Shown here piece after piece: positions 43,954 through 52,633 of a stretch of 55,092 bases of DNA. Where the stretch lies: positions 1 through 55,092 of the forward strand of contig JAYWFU010000133.1 of NCBI GenBank assembly GCA_043778625.1, written 5' to 3'. The notes beneath the pieces were generated by a model. The model was not told the DNA's origin, did not search any database, and was given only the letters and a program-made list of their open reading frames with translations. Numbering within the stretch: position 1 is the stretch's first letter; each line of letters starts with the position of its first letter. The position numbers and the translations under genes are program-made. Source of the DNA: JACMRI01 sp043778625 (GTDB taxonomy: Bacteria > Bacteroidota > Bacteroidia > UBA4408).

Positions 43954-43983
43954 TTGCAAGTATTAAAATAAACACTACTTTTG
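43954..43983 (+). promoter_or_regulatory. Bacteroidota-type promoter for the first lipoprotein gene
   Basis: TTG (43954-43956) and TACTTTTG (43976-43983) are separated by exactly 19 bp, an excellent consensus match. The transcript would begin about 55 nt before ATG 44046. Confidence 0.7.
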
Positions 43984-44045
43984 TGACATAAATTAAAATT
44001 GAAACAAATAATAACTAACCAATAAAATCAAACAAGAGAAATCAA

Positions 44046-44795
44046 ATGAAAAAATTAACATTATCAGTATTAGCATTAGCTACAGTAGCATCGTTTACAG
44101 CATGTAAAAAAGGTGAAAACGACCCAACTTTATCATTAAAATCACGTAAAGTACGTTTAGCTGGAGAATGGACTGTTGCTGCTGAAATGACTGACAAAAC
44201 TACAATTACAACAAACACTAGTGGAGCTACAACAAGCACAAGTAATACAACTTCAGATGGAGCAACATTCACTGAAAAGTATAGCCAAACTGGTTCTTTT
44301 GCTTACAGCACTGTAACTAATGGTACAGTAACATCTTCAACTTATTCAATTAAAAAAGATGGTACTTGGAGTTCTAAAGAAGTAATTAAAGAAAATAGTT
44401 CTACAACTACTACTAGTGCAGGTACTAGCCCAGTACAAAGTTTAAACATAGTTACAACAACTGAAAAATCAGGTACCTGGCAATTTACAGGTAAAAACAA
44501 AGGTATTGATGAAAAGAAAAAAGAATCTGTTATTTTTTCAACTACAAAAGTATCAATCATAAAAGCTGATACAGATGCTAATGGTAAAGTTGATACAGAT
44601 GTTAATACAATGACTTATGGAACTAATGAAAAAGTCTCTGTATGGCATTTAACAGAATTAAAAAGTAAAGAATTAGTAGCCGATGCTAAAATTGAATCAA
44701 TTTCTGATGGTTCACAAAGTAACAATGGAGGTACACCAGTTCCAAATACTAAATATGATACTAAAGGAAGTTACACAATAACATTAAAACAATAA
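44046..44795 (+). CDS. Lipoprotein of the CKKGxxDPxLSLxSR family, copy 1
   Basis: A 249-residue lipoprotein: signal peptide with lipobox FTAC (Cys20), followed by KKGENDPTLSLKSRKVRLAGEWTV. The rest is rich in Thr, Ser and Asn with alternating beta-type pattern, LKKDGTWSSKE-like and SVWHLTELKSKELV, fitting a small beta-barrel (lipocalin-like) fold. Gln/Thr-rich stretches are not strict repeats. Function unknown; the same opening motif occurs in other Bacteroidota lipoproteins as far as I recall. It has its own strong promoter and a Rho-independent terminator. A paralogue follows. ATG at 44046. Confidence 0.85.
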   Translation: MKKLTLSVLALATVASFTACKKGENDPTLSLKSRKVRLAGEWTVAAEMTDKTTITTNTSGATTSTSNTTSDGATFTEKYSQTGSFAYSTVTNGTVTSSTYSIKKDGTWSSKEVIKENSSTTTTSAGTSPVQSLNIVTTTEKSGTWQFTGKNKGIDEKKKESVIFSTTKVSIIKADTDANGKVDTDVNTMTYGTNEKVSVWHLTELKSKELVADAKIESISDGSQSNNGGTPVPNTKYDTKGSYTITLKQ

Positions 44796-44827
44796 TTAGT
44801 AACAATTAACTAATTACACTGTTTATT

Positions 44828-44855
44828 AAAAATCCCGCCTAGTGCGGGATTTTTT
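44828..44855 (+). terminator. Rho-independent terminator after lipoprotein copy 1
   Basis: AAAAATCCCGC (44828-44838) and GCGGGATTTTT (44844-44854) form an 11-bp stem with loop CTAGT and a T-run. It starts 32 bp after the lipoprotein stop. Confidence 0.88.
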
Positions 44856-44941
44856 GTAAGTAATCAAGTACAATTAACTACCACGCATACATCTACACCA
44901 ATTACAAAATTTAAAACAATCCAATTAAAATATTCACACCC

Positions 44942-44996
44942 TGTGTTCCCCTCCTCTTGGAGGAGGGGTGCCCTTTAGGGCGGGGTGGTTAACACA
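44942..44996. repeat. GC-rich composite palindrome (REP-like)
   Basis: Outer arms TGTGTT (44942-44947) and AACACA (44991-44996) enclose a hairpin CCCCTCCTC-TTG-GAGGAGGGG (44948-44968) and a second one GCCCT-TTA-GGGC (44970-44981). Its GC content is far above the surroundings. It occurs once here, but from memory near-identical CCCCTCCTC...GAGGAGGGG...GGGCGGGGTGGT units recur in many Bacteroidota genomes. It ends 9 bp before the second lipoprotein ATG. Confidence 0.7.
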
Positions 44997-45005
44997 CCAA
45001 AACAA

Positions 45006-45782
45006 ATGAAACAACTCCTGGCCTCGTTATTATTAGCACTAACACTACACGCCTGCAAAAAAGGTACTGAAGACCCTGCACTTTCGTTACTATCAAGGCG
45101 CTCAAGGCTAAGTAACGATTGGCAAATAAAAACACTAGCCACACAAAATCAAGTAACCACCGTTACCACAAGCCCTACACAGCAAGAGGTTACTACCACA
45201 AGTAGTTTTAATCAATCATTTATTGATGAAAACTACATCTACAGCTTTACTGCCCCCAATACTACTAATAAAACCACTCCTGATACTTTAATTACGGGCA
45301 AGGTGAGTATTCATCGTATGAGTTTGTACAAAGATGGTACTTGGAACCGTGAGCAAGAATACACCATAACTTATGACAGTACTGCTAACGGAATTACTTA
45401 CTTAGTTAAGCAAAATATAAACACGCAGGAGCAAGGTGTATGGGCTTTTTTACGAGGTACTAAACCCGACCGTAAAGACAAAGAAGAAATTGAATTAGCT
45501 ACCCGTCAGTTAGTTAAAAAAACAACTTATAGCATATTTACAGGCGCTAACATAGTACCAATAACCACTACCAACCAAACTGTTAATGTAACGTTGCAAG
45601 ATAACGAACAAAGTGAAATTTGGAGGCTAATAGGCCTAAAAGGTAACAAGGTAGTAGCAGTAATTGAAAATAAACCACAAACTAATACAAAAACGGTAAC
45701 ACAAAACTCAGGAGGCCAACCCTCTACTAGCACCGCAGTTACTACTGTAAAACAAGTTACCAATATTTTATTGCAAGATTAA
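45006..45782 (+). CDS. Lipoprotein of the CKKGxxDPxLSLxSR family, copy 2
   Basis: A 258-residue lipoprotein, paralogous to the previous gene: lipobox LHAC, then KKGTEDPALSLLSRRSRLSNDWQI, LYKDGTWNREQEY, QGVWAFLRGTKPDRKDKEEIEL and SEIWRLIGLKGNKVV. These match copy 1 position by position (SLKSRKVRLAGEW; IKKDGTW; SGTWQFTGKNKGIDEKKKE; SVWHLTELKSKELV). ATG at 45006 is preferred over a GTG at 44985 because the latter lies inside the GC-rich palindrome and ahead of the signal peptide. No obvious own promoter is visible; it may rely on read-through or on the palindrome region. Confidence 0.83.
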   Translation: MKQLLASLLLALTLHACKKGTEDPALSLLSRRSRLSNDWQIKTLATQNQVTTVTTSPTQQEVTTTSSFNQSFIDENYIYSFTAPNTTNKTTPDTLITGKVSIHRMSLYKDGTWNREQEYTITYDSTANGITYLVKQNINTQEQGVWAFLRGTKPDRKDKEEIELATRQLVKKTTYSIFTGANIVPITTTNQTVNVTLQDNEQSEIWRLIGLKGNKVVAVIENKPQTNTKTVTQNSGGQPSTSTAVTTVKQVTNILLQD

Positions 45783-45803
45783 CTTTACAAATAACATATC
45801 TCA

Positions 45804-46730
45804 ATGCACACACTATTAATTACAGGAAGCAACGGTTTACTGGGGCAAAAACTACTCGATTACTATTCCCAACAAACTAATGTACGTGTAATAGCCACCA
45901 GCTCAGGCAGCAATAGATACAGCACGTTGCCCACACATATAATTTACCACACATTAAATATTGTTAGCCCTGCCGAGGTAGCTAGCGTATTGGATAAATA
46001 CAAGCCCAATTCAATTATTCATACTGCCGCAATGACTAATGTGGACGAGTGCGAATTAAACCCCGAAAAATGCCAGCAAATTAACGAGTACGGTACCGCT
46101 AACTTAATTAAGTATTGTGTGCAGCACTTGCCTAATGTGCATTTTACACATTTATCTACTGATTTTATTTTTGATGGCACTGCAGGTCCTTACACTGAGC
46201 TAGCCACACCTAACCCATTAAGTGTGTATGCCCACGCTAAGTTAGCTGCTGAAAATAGTGTGCTACAATCCACCTTAAAAGCGGCAATACTTCGTACTGT
46301 ACTTGTGTATGGCTTTACACCCAATATGAGCAGGAGTAATGTAGTACTTTGGGTAAAAAAATCGCTCGAAGAAAACAAACCAATTAACGTAGTAACTGAC
46401 CAAGCTCGTACCCCAACACTTGCCGAGGATTTGGCACAAGGGTGCATATTGGCCGAAAAGCAAAAGGCACAAGGTATTTACAACATTTCGAGCAACGATT
46501 TTATGAACATTTATGAACTAGCGGTACGTGTAGCTAATTATTTTAAATTAGATGCTACTTTAATTACACCAAGCACAAGCCAAGGTATACAACAACCCGC
46601 CAAACGCCCACCCGTTACAGGTTTTATTATTAATAAAGCAATAACCGAACTAGGTTATGCGCCACACACATTTGAGCAAGGCTTGCAAATAATTGAACAA
46701 CAATTAGGTAGCCAATTGTTAAAAACATAG
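45804..46730 (+). CDS. RmlD-like SDR reductase (dTDP-4-dehydrorhamnose reductase family)
   Basis: A 308-residue extended SDR protein: Rossmann motif LLITGSNGLLGQKLLDYY (residues 4-21), HTAAMTNVDECELNPE, the active-site YAHAKLAAE (YxxxK, about residues 138-146), RTVLVYGF and VTDQARTPTLAEDLAQG. It matches the RmlD substrate-binding family, which reduces dTDP-4-keto-sugars; related proteins without that activity exist, and no rmlABC are near. It is 21 bp after lipoprotein copy 2. ATG at 45804. Confidence 0.8.
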   Translation: MHTLLITGSNGLLGQKLLDYYSQQTNVRVIATSSGSNRYSTLPTHIIYHTLNIVSPAEVASVLDKYKPNSIIHTAAMTNVDECELNPEKCQQINEYGTANLIKYCVQHLPNVHFTHLSTDFIFDGTAGPYTELATPNPLSVYAHAKLAAENSVLQSTLKAAILRTVLVYGFTPNMSRSNVVLWVKKSLEENKPINVVTDQARTPTLAEDLAQGCILAEKQKAQGIYNISSNDFMNIYELAVRVANYFKLDATLITPSTSQGIQQPAKRPPVTGFIINKAITELGYAPHTFEQGLQIIEQQLGSQLLKT

Positions 46731-46761
46731 TAGGTTACAAAATAATTTAATACCAATTAGT

Positions 46762-46790
46762 TTTGATATATGAACAAATTGTTATATTTG
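46762..46790 (+). promoter_or_regulatory. Bacteroidota-type promoter for the large surface protein
   Basis: TTTG (46762-46765) and TATATTTG (46783-46790) are separated by 17 bp, within the range TTG-N17..23-TAnnTTTG. The transcript would start about 25 nt before ATG 46824. Confidence 0.6.
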
Positions 46791-46823
46791 TTTGTGATTA
46801 TAAAAACGTAAAACCACAATATC

Positions 46824-49800
46824 ATGAAAAATATATACAAAAAAATTTCCTCGGTCTTATTAATAGCTGCTGGATTATGCGCTAACACAGCGCAAGCACA
46901 AGTTGCGTATTATTCATTTACTCAAAGTACAAGTAGCTACGCCCCAGTAAGCGCATCGGCTACGATACTTGATACCACTTCCAGTAATTCGGGCGCAGCT
47001 AGTTTAGATGATAAAGTGTATCCTGTAACATTACCCTTTGCATTTAACTTAGGCGGTACTTCGTTTACCAATATTACAGTAACTACTAATGGTTTTATAA
47101 CCTTAGGCACAACAGCTACTCCAGCAGCTAGCTTATACGTTCCGTTATCGTCACCAATTGCTTTCGATGGTGTAATATCAGCTTGGGGCAGAGATTTGAA
47201 TTCAGTATTTAATATTGGCGGACAAAAGGGTAATATTTCGTACGAAGTACAAGGCGTTGCTCCCAATCAAGAGTTTGTAATTCAATGGAAGAATTTTAGA
47301 CCATCTTATACTACTAGTACTACCAATGCTTACGTACAAAGTTTCCAAATTAGATTAAAACAGACTTCTAACCAAGTTAGTATTGTATATGCCTCAGGAG
47401 CTTATTTAATAGGTACTACTGCTATTAGTGGTACTAATGTGCAAATAGGTTTAAGAGGTGCTTCAAATGCTGATTTCAATAGCAGAACTAACCCCACAAC
47501 TAGCTTATTTACAGCATCAACTAAGGCAGCTACCAACACAACTGTTGGCCAAGCATATAACACCTCTTTAGCCACACCAGGTATGCCCATTTCAGGTTTA
47601 ACCTATACTTGGATTCCTGCTATACCTTGTGCAGGTGTGCCCACAGCAGGTACAATATCAGCAGCCAACACAACTCCTTGCCCTAATACATCAACCACAC
47701 TTTCAATTACAGGTAACACACAAGCGTTAGGTATAACTACTGCTTGGCAAACATCAACCGATGGAGTAACATTTACAGCAACCGGTGACACATTGTCGTC
47801 ATTATCATCAGCAGTTTTTAATTCGGGAGATAGTCTTTATTATCGTGTAGCAGTTTCATGTAGTGGAGGTGCGCCAGTGTACACTAATATTGTTAAGGTA
47901 AAAGCTAATACTAACTTTTTTCAATGTTATTGCGCAACTAATTTAGGTGGAGGTAGTCAAGCTATCGATAGCGTATTTATTACAGGTACAACTTTAGCTA
48001 ACAAAGCACCGGGCTTAACAAGTAATGTTTCGCCTAATTATTCTACGTTCCCAGCAAGTGGTAATACCACAGGTACTATAATGCAAGCATTAAATTACAC
48101 TTTACGCTTAGGTACAGCGGCTAGTGCTATTGCATCAATGTGGATAGATTATGACCACAGCGGTACGTTTGACGGCAGCGAGTGGACACAAATAGCTACG
48201 AGTACAGTGGCGGGTAATAATACTGTTTCGTTTACAGTGCCAATAAATTCAATGGTGGGTCAAACGGGTATGCGCATTCGTACTCGCGCATCAGGTAATC
48301 CAAACGGAGCTACCGATGCTTGTTCAAGTTTTGGTTCTGGCGAAACTGAAGACTACGTAGTTAATATAGTAGCAGGTGTTGTGTGTACAGGTGCGCCAAC
48401 CGCAGGTATTTTATCAGCATCAAACTTAACCCCTTGCCCAGGTATTGCTGATACCCTTAAACTAACTGGTACTACTACCGCAGTAGGTATTGCTACTGCG
48501 TGGCAAACATCAATTGACGGTGTAAATTTTACAGCCACCGGCGACAGTGCTAGTCAAGTAATTGATGCGGGCTTAGCACCTGGCGATAGCATTTATTACC
48601 GTGTAGAGGTAACTTGTAACGGAGGTGCTCCAGTATATACTAACGTTATTAAGTTAAAATCTAACCCTAATTTCTTTCAATGTTATTGTTCATCAACAGC
48701 AACTAACACTGCCGATGACGATATTGGAGGTTTTGTGTATGGTTCATTTACTAATAATGTAAGCGTTACGCCAGCAGTAAGTAATGCAACTTCAGTAAAT
48801 TTGTACACTAACTTTATTAACTTAGGTCCAATACAAGCGCAACAAGTAGTTTCGTCTCCAATAAAAATTACTCAAATTAATAGTAGTGCTACTTTTTACG
48901 CATGTACTGCTAAAGTATTTGTGGATTTAGATCATAGCGGAACTTATGATGTAGGCGAAGACTTATATACTGGTACAACAACTTCAGCAGTAGGCGGAAA
49001 CGTATTAAACGGTTCTATTGTTATCCCTCAAACATCATTAACAGGTTTAACAGGTTTACGTGTAGTACTTAGAGAGTCAGGAACACCAAATGCTTGTGGA
49101 ACTTACTCTTATGGCGAAACCGAAGATTACGTAATTAATATTACACCAGGTGTTGCGTGTACAAATCCGCCAACAGCAGGTACTGTAACAGCATCAACTA
49201 ATTTGCCTTGCCCTAACACAGCTACTACACTAACTTTAACAGGTGCTAGTGCCGCAATAGGTATTGCTACAGCTTGGGAAACATCAGCCAATGGTACAAC
49301 TTTTACAGCAACTGGAGATAGTACCAACCAAATAATTGATGCTGGCTTAGCTTCAGCTGGCGATAGTATTTATTACCGTGTGGCCGTTACCTGCAACGGT
49401 GGTGTACCAGTATATACTAACATAATTAAAATAAAAGCAAACCCTAACTTTTTTCAATGCTATTGCACATCAACCGCTACTAGCACTAGTGATGATGATA
49501 TTGGAGGTTTCGTATTTGGTTCATTTACTAATAACGTAAATACTACGCCTGCTACTACAAACCCTGGTTCAGTAAATTTATATACGAATTATACTAACTT
49601 AGGGCCAATACAAGCGCAGCAAGTAGTTGCTTATCCAATAACGATTACTCAAATTAATCAAGCAGGTGCTTACTCGTGCGATGTTAAAGTATTTATAGAT
49701 TTAGATCATAGCGGAACTTATGATGCTGGCGAAGATTTATATACAGGTACAACAACAGTTGCTGCAGGAGGTAACGTATTGAATGGCACTATATCAATAC

Positions 49801-52493
49801 CACAAGCCTCTTTAACAGGCTTAACAGGTTTACGTGTAGTGTTAAATGAATCAACAGTGCCTAGTGCATGTGGTACTTACACATGGGGTGAAACCGAAGA
49901 TTATATAATTAACATTACACCAGGCGTACAATGTACAGGTACGCCAACAGCAGGTACTATTACAGCATCAAATAACTTGCCTTGCGCTAATGTAACAGGT
50001 ACAGTAAGCCTTACAGGTACTACTCAAGCAATAGGTATTAGTACTTCTTGGGAAACATCAATTGATGGTATAACCTTTACTGCTACTGGCGATTCAACCC
50101 AACAAATTGTTGAACCAGGAGTAGCCACAGGCGATAGTATTTATTACAGAGTTTCCGTGGCATGTAATGGTGGTGCTCCAGTATATACCAATGTGGTTAT
50201 GGTTAAAGCTAATCCTAATTTTTATGCGTGTTACTGTTCAACAGGCTTAGGTGGAGGTAGTAACCCAATAGACAGTGTGTTTATTATAGGAACAACTTTA
50301 GCTAATAAAGCGGTAGGTTTAACTAGCAATGTTTCGCCTAATTACTCAACGTTTCCTGCAACGGGTAATACAACCGCTAGCTTAATGCAGTCGGTTAACT
50401 ACTCATTAGTGTTAGGCACAGGTGCAGGTGCAATAGCATCAGTGTGGATAGATTACGACCATAGTGGTACATTTGACGGTACTGAATGGACTCAAATAGC
50501 CACAACAACAGTTGCTGGTAATAATTCAGTAACATTAGCAATACCAGCAACGGCTAGCTTAGGCTTAACAGGTATGCGTATTCGTACGCGCGCTTCAGGT
50601 AATACTAATGGAGCGGTTAATGCATGTACAAATTTTGGCTCAGGCGAAACTGAAGATTATGTAGTTAATATAGTAGCAGGCGTTATGTGTACAGGTACAC
50701 CAACGGCAGGCAGTATTACGGCTTCAAATAGTTTACCATGTGCTAATACAACAAGTACTTTAACATTAGCAGGTACTACACAAGCAATAGGTATTACTTC
50801 CGCTTGGGAAACATCAACCGATGGTGTAAACTTTACTGCCACAGGCGATTCATCAGCACAAATAACAGATGCAGGTTTAGCTACGGGCGATAGTATTTAC
50901 TACCGAGTAGCAGTAGCGTGTAATGGTGGTGCACCAGTGTATACTAACGTAATTAAACTGATAACTAACCCTAATTTTTATGCTTGCTATTGTACATCAA
51001 CAGCTACTAACACCGCTGATGACGATATTGGAGGTTTTGTATTAGGTTCTTTTAGTAATAATGTAAGTACAACTCCTGCTATAAACAATCCAGCTTCAGT
51101 AAATACATATACTAATTATACCAATTTAGGGCCAATACAAGCAATGCAAACAGTTAATTTGCCTGTAACAATTACTCAAATTAATCAAGCAGGTTCTTAC
51201 TCATGTGATGTTACAGTGTATATAGATTTAGACCACAGCGGAACTTACGATGCTGGCGAAGATGTGTACACAGGTACAACTACTACGGCAGCAGGAGGTA
51301 ACGTATTAAACGGTACTATATCAATACCTAATACTTCATTGCTAGGCTTAACAGGTTTACGTGTAGTATTAAATGAATCAACGGTGCCAACTGCATGTGG
51401 TACTTACACATGGGGCGAAACTGAAGATTATGTAGTAAATATTGTTGCTGCCATACCTTGTTCAGGTACGCCAACAGCAGGTACAATAGCTGCTTCGGAT
51501 AGCTTACCTTGTGCTAATGTAGCAGGTACTGTAACACTTACAGGTACAACTCAAGCAATAGGTATTACTACCGTTTGGGAAACATCAACCGATGGTATAA
51601 ACTTTACCCCTACTGGCGATACTCTATCACAAATAACTGATGCAGGTTTAGCCACAGGCGATAGTATTTATTACCGATTTGCGGTAGCATGTAATGGTGG
51701 AGCGCCAGTATATACTAACGTAGTAATGATTAAAACTAACCCTAATATTTATGCCTGCTATTGCTCAGCTAATTTACATGGTGGTACAAGTAACGCCATT
51801 GACAGTGTTAGTATTGTAAACACTACTTTAACCAACGGTGCAGTAGGTATTACAAGTAATGTAGCTAGTGGATATTCTAAATTTTCAACTCCAACGGGCA
51901 CACTACTAGTAGATAGCACATACACATTAAAAGTAAGTACTGTGGCTAGTGGTATAATATCAATGTGGATTGATTATGACCAAAGTGGAGTATTTGATGC
52001 CGCAGAATGGACACAAGTTGCAGCAACGTCAGTGGCTGGTAGTAATGCAGTAACATTTACTGTACCTTCGGCAGCTAAGTTAGGTAATACAGGTATGCGT
52101 ATTCGTACACGTAGTACAGGTAGCCCTAATGGCGCAACAGATGCTTGTACTAATTTCTTTTCGGGCGAAACAGAAGACTATATTGTTAACATAGATACAA
52201 TAGTGCCTCCACCAGTAGCAATAGCTAAGCAATTAGCGCAGGTAAACTTTGTGGCATATCCTAATCCAACTATGGATATAGTAAACGTAGCTATACAAGG
52301 TACAACTAACGAAGGTGTAAACTGCGAAGTGTTAAATAGTTTTGGTCAAATAATTTACACCAATAAAGTTAAAAATGTAACTGGCGTAGAAAAATTAACT
52401 ATAAATTTAGCAGCATATGCAAGTGGTTCATATACGATACGTGTTACAAGTAACAATAACGTAACTGTTAAACGAGTGGTATTACAACGTTAA
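46824..52493 (+). CDS. Giant modular GEVED surface protein with T9SS sorting domain
   Basis: An 1889-residue secreted protein. Signal peptide about 1-25 (ending AQA). N-terminal beta domain about 25-262. Then six tandem units (about residues 268-1791), each an Ig-like domain (xPTAG...C, ending CYC) followed by a GEVED domain ending GETEDYxxNI. GEVED domains come in two types: A (WIDYDxSGxFDxxEW) and B (xIDLDHSGTYDxGED), in order A-B-B-A-B-A. Each has an EF-hand-like loop D-x-D-x-S-G-x-[FY]-D-x-x-E. The C-terminus (about 1806-1889, AYPNPTMDIVNV to KRVVLQR) is a type A T9SS sorting domain, so the protein is exported and attached to the surface. The DNA repeats at 754-774 bp. Role: adhesion or matrix is an inference; a leading promoter and a strong terminator flank it. 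Confidence 0.9.
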   Translation: MKNIYKKISSVLLIAAGLCANTAQAQVAYYSFTQSTSSYAPVSASATILDTTSSNSGAASLDDKVYPVTLPFAFNLGGTSFTNITVTTNGFITLGTTATPAASLYVPLSSPIAFDGVISAWGRDLNSVFNIGGQKGNISYEVQGVAPNQEFVIQWKNFRPSYTTSTTNAYVQSFQIRLKQTSNQVSIVYASGAYLIGTTAISGTNVQIGLRGASNADFNSRTNPTTSLFTASTKAATNTTVGQAYNTSLATPGMPISGLTYTWIPAIPCAGVPTAGTISAANTTPCPNTSTTLSITGNTQALGITTAWQTSTDGVTFTATGDTLSSLSSAVFNSGDSLYYRVAVSCSGGAPVYTNIVKVKANTNFFQCYCATNLGGGSQAIDSVFITGTTLANKAPGLTSNVSPNYSTFPASGNTTGTIMQALNYTLRLGTAASAIASMWIDYDHSGTFDGSEWTQIATSTVAGNNTVSFTVPINSMVGQTGMRIRTRASGNPNGATDACSSFGSGETEDYVVNIVAGVVCTGAPTAGILSASNLTPCPGIADTLKLTGTTTAVGIATAWQTSIDGVNFTATGDSASQVIDAGLAPGDSIYYRVEVTCNGGAPVYTNVIKLKSNPNFFQCYCSSTATNTADDDIGGFVYGSFTNNVSVTPAVSNATSVNLYTNFINLGPIQAQQVVSSPIKITQINSSATFYACTAKVFVDLDHSGTYDVGEDLYTGTTTSAVGGNVLNGSIVIPQTSLTGLTGLRVVLRESGTPNACGTYSYGETEDYVINITPGVACTNPPTAGTVTASTNLPCPNTATTLTLTGASAAIGIATAWETSANGTTFTATGDSTNQIIDAGLASAGDSIYYRVAVTCNGGVPVYTNIIKIKANPNFFQCYCTSTATSTSDDDIGGFVFGSFTNNVNTTPATTNPGSVNLYTNYTNLGPIQAQQVVAYPITITQINQAGAYSCDVKVFIDLDHSGTYDAGEDLYTGTTTVAAGGNVLNGTISIPQASLTGLTGLRVVLNESTVPSACGTYTWGETEDYIINITPGVQCTGTPTAGTITASNNLPCANVTGTVSLTGTTQAIGISTSWETSIDGITFTATGDSTQQIVEPGVATGDSIYYRVSVACNGGAPVYTNVVMVKANPNFYACYCSTGLGGGSNPIDSVFIIGTTLANKAVGLTSNVSPNYSTFPATGNTTASLMQSVNYSLVLGTGAGAIASVWIDYDHSGTFDGTEWTQIATTTVAGNNSVTLAIPATASLGLTGMRIRTRASGNTNGAVNACTNFGSGETEDYVVNIVAGVMCTGTPTAGSITASNSLPCANTTSTLTLAGTTQAIGITSAWETSTDGVNFTATGDSSAQITDAGLATGDSIYYRVAVACNGGAPVYTNVIKLITNPNFYACYCTSTATNTADDDIGGFVLGSFSNNVSTTPAINNPASVNTYTNYTNLGPIQAMQTVNLPVTITQINQAGSYSCDVTVYIDLDHSGTYDAGEDVYTGTTTTAAGGNVLNGTISIPNTSLLGLTGLRVVLNESTVPTACGTYTWGETEDYVVNIVAAIPCSGTPTAGTIAASDSLPCANVAGTVTLTGTTQAIGITTVWETSTDGINFTPTGDTLSQITDAGLATGDSIYYRFAVACNGGAPVYTNVVMIKTNPNIYACYCSANLHGGTSNAIDSVSIVNTTLTNGAVGITSNVASGYSKFSTPTGTLLVDSTYTLKVSTVASGIISMWIDYDQSGVFDAAEWTQVAATSVAGSNAVTFTVPSAAKLGNTGMRIRTRSTGSPNGATDACTNFFSGETEDYIVNIDTIVPPPVAIAKQLAQVNFVAYPNPTMDIVNVAIQGTTNEGVNCEVLNSFGQIIYTNKVKNVTGVEKLTINLAAYASGSYTIRVTSNNNVTVKRVVLQR
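47627..52194 (+). repeat. Six tandem 754-774 bp coding repeats
   Basis: Ig-like/GEVED units begin near 47627, 48381, 49155, 49929, 50685 and 51459 (spacing 754, 774, 774, 756, 774). Type A units are about 755 bp and type B units 774 bp. Stretches of DNA are nearly identical between units of the same type (for example the DLDHSGTYDAGED segments of units 3 and 5), pointing to duplication or gene conversion. Confidence 0.85.
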
Positions 52494-52514
52494 TAATTAT
52501 AACTAATTAGTATA

Positions 52515-52555
52515 AAACAAAAATGCCGTGCTAGTTTAGTACGGCATTTTTGTTT
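52515..52555 (+). terminator. Strong terminator after the giant surface protein
   Basis: ACAAAAATGCCGT (52517-52529) pairs exactly with ACGGCATTTTTGT (52541-52553), extended on both sides by A/T pairs and inward by a G-T wobble and CTA/TAG. A T-rich run follows. It lies 22 bp after the stop. Confidence 0.9.
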
Positions 52556-52600
52556 ATTATATTTTGTAAACAAAGTATAGTATATGCGAAGTATATAAAT

Positions 52601-52608
52601 TATTTTTG
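52601..52608 (+). promoter_or_regulatory. -7 box upstream of tcdA
   Basis: TATTTTTG fits TAnnTTTG and lies 25 bp before ATG 52634. There is no TTG at the usual spacing upstream, so this is a weak promoter candidate only. Confidence 0.35.
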
Positions 52609-52633
52609 TAATAAGATTATCTAATAATATATA

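Noticed and set aside
44985..45005. GTG start seven codons upstream for lipoprotein copy 2
   Set aside because: It lies inside the GC-rich palindrome and would put residues before a normal lipoprotein signal peptide.
47266..52430. Several long antisense frames inside the GEVED gene
   Set aside because: They recur at equivalent places in the repeats and share its composition; they are shadows of the biased codon use, with no start context or family pattern.
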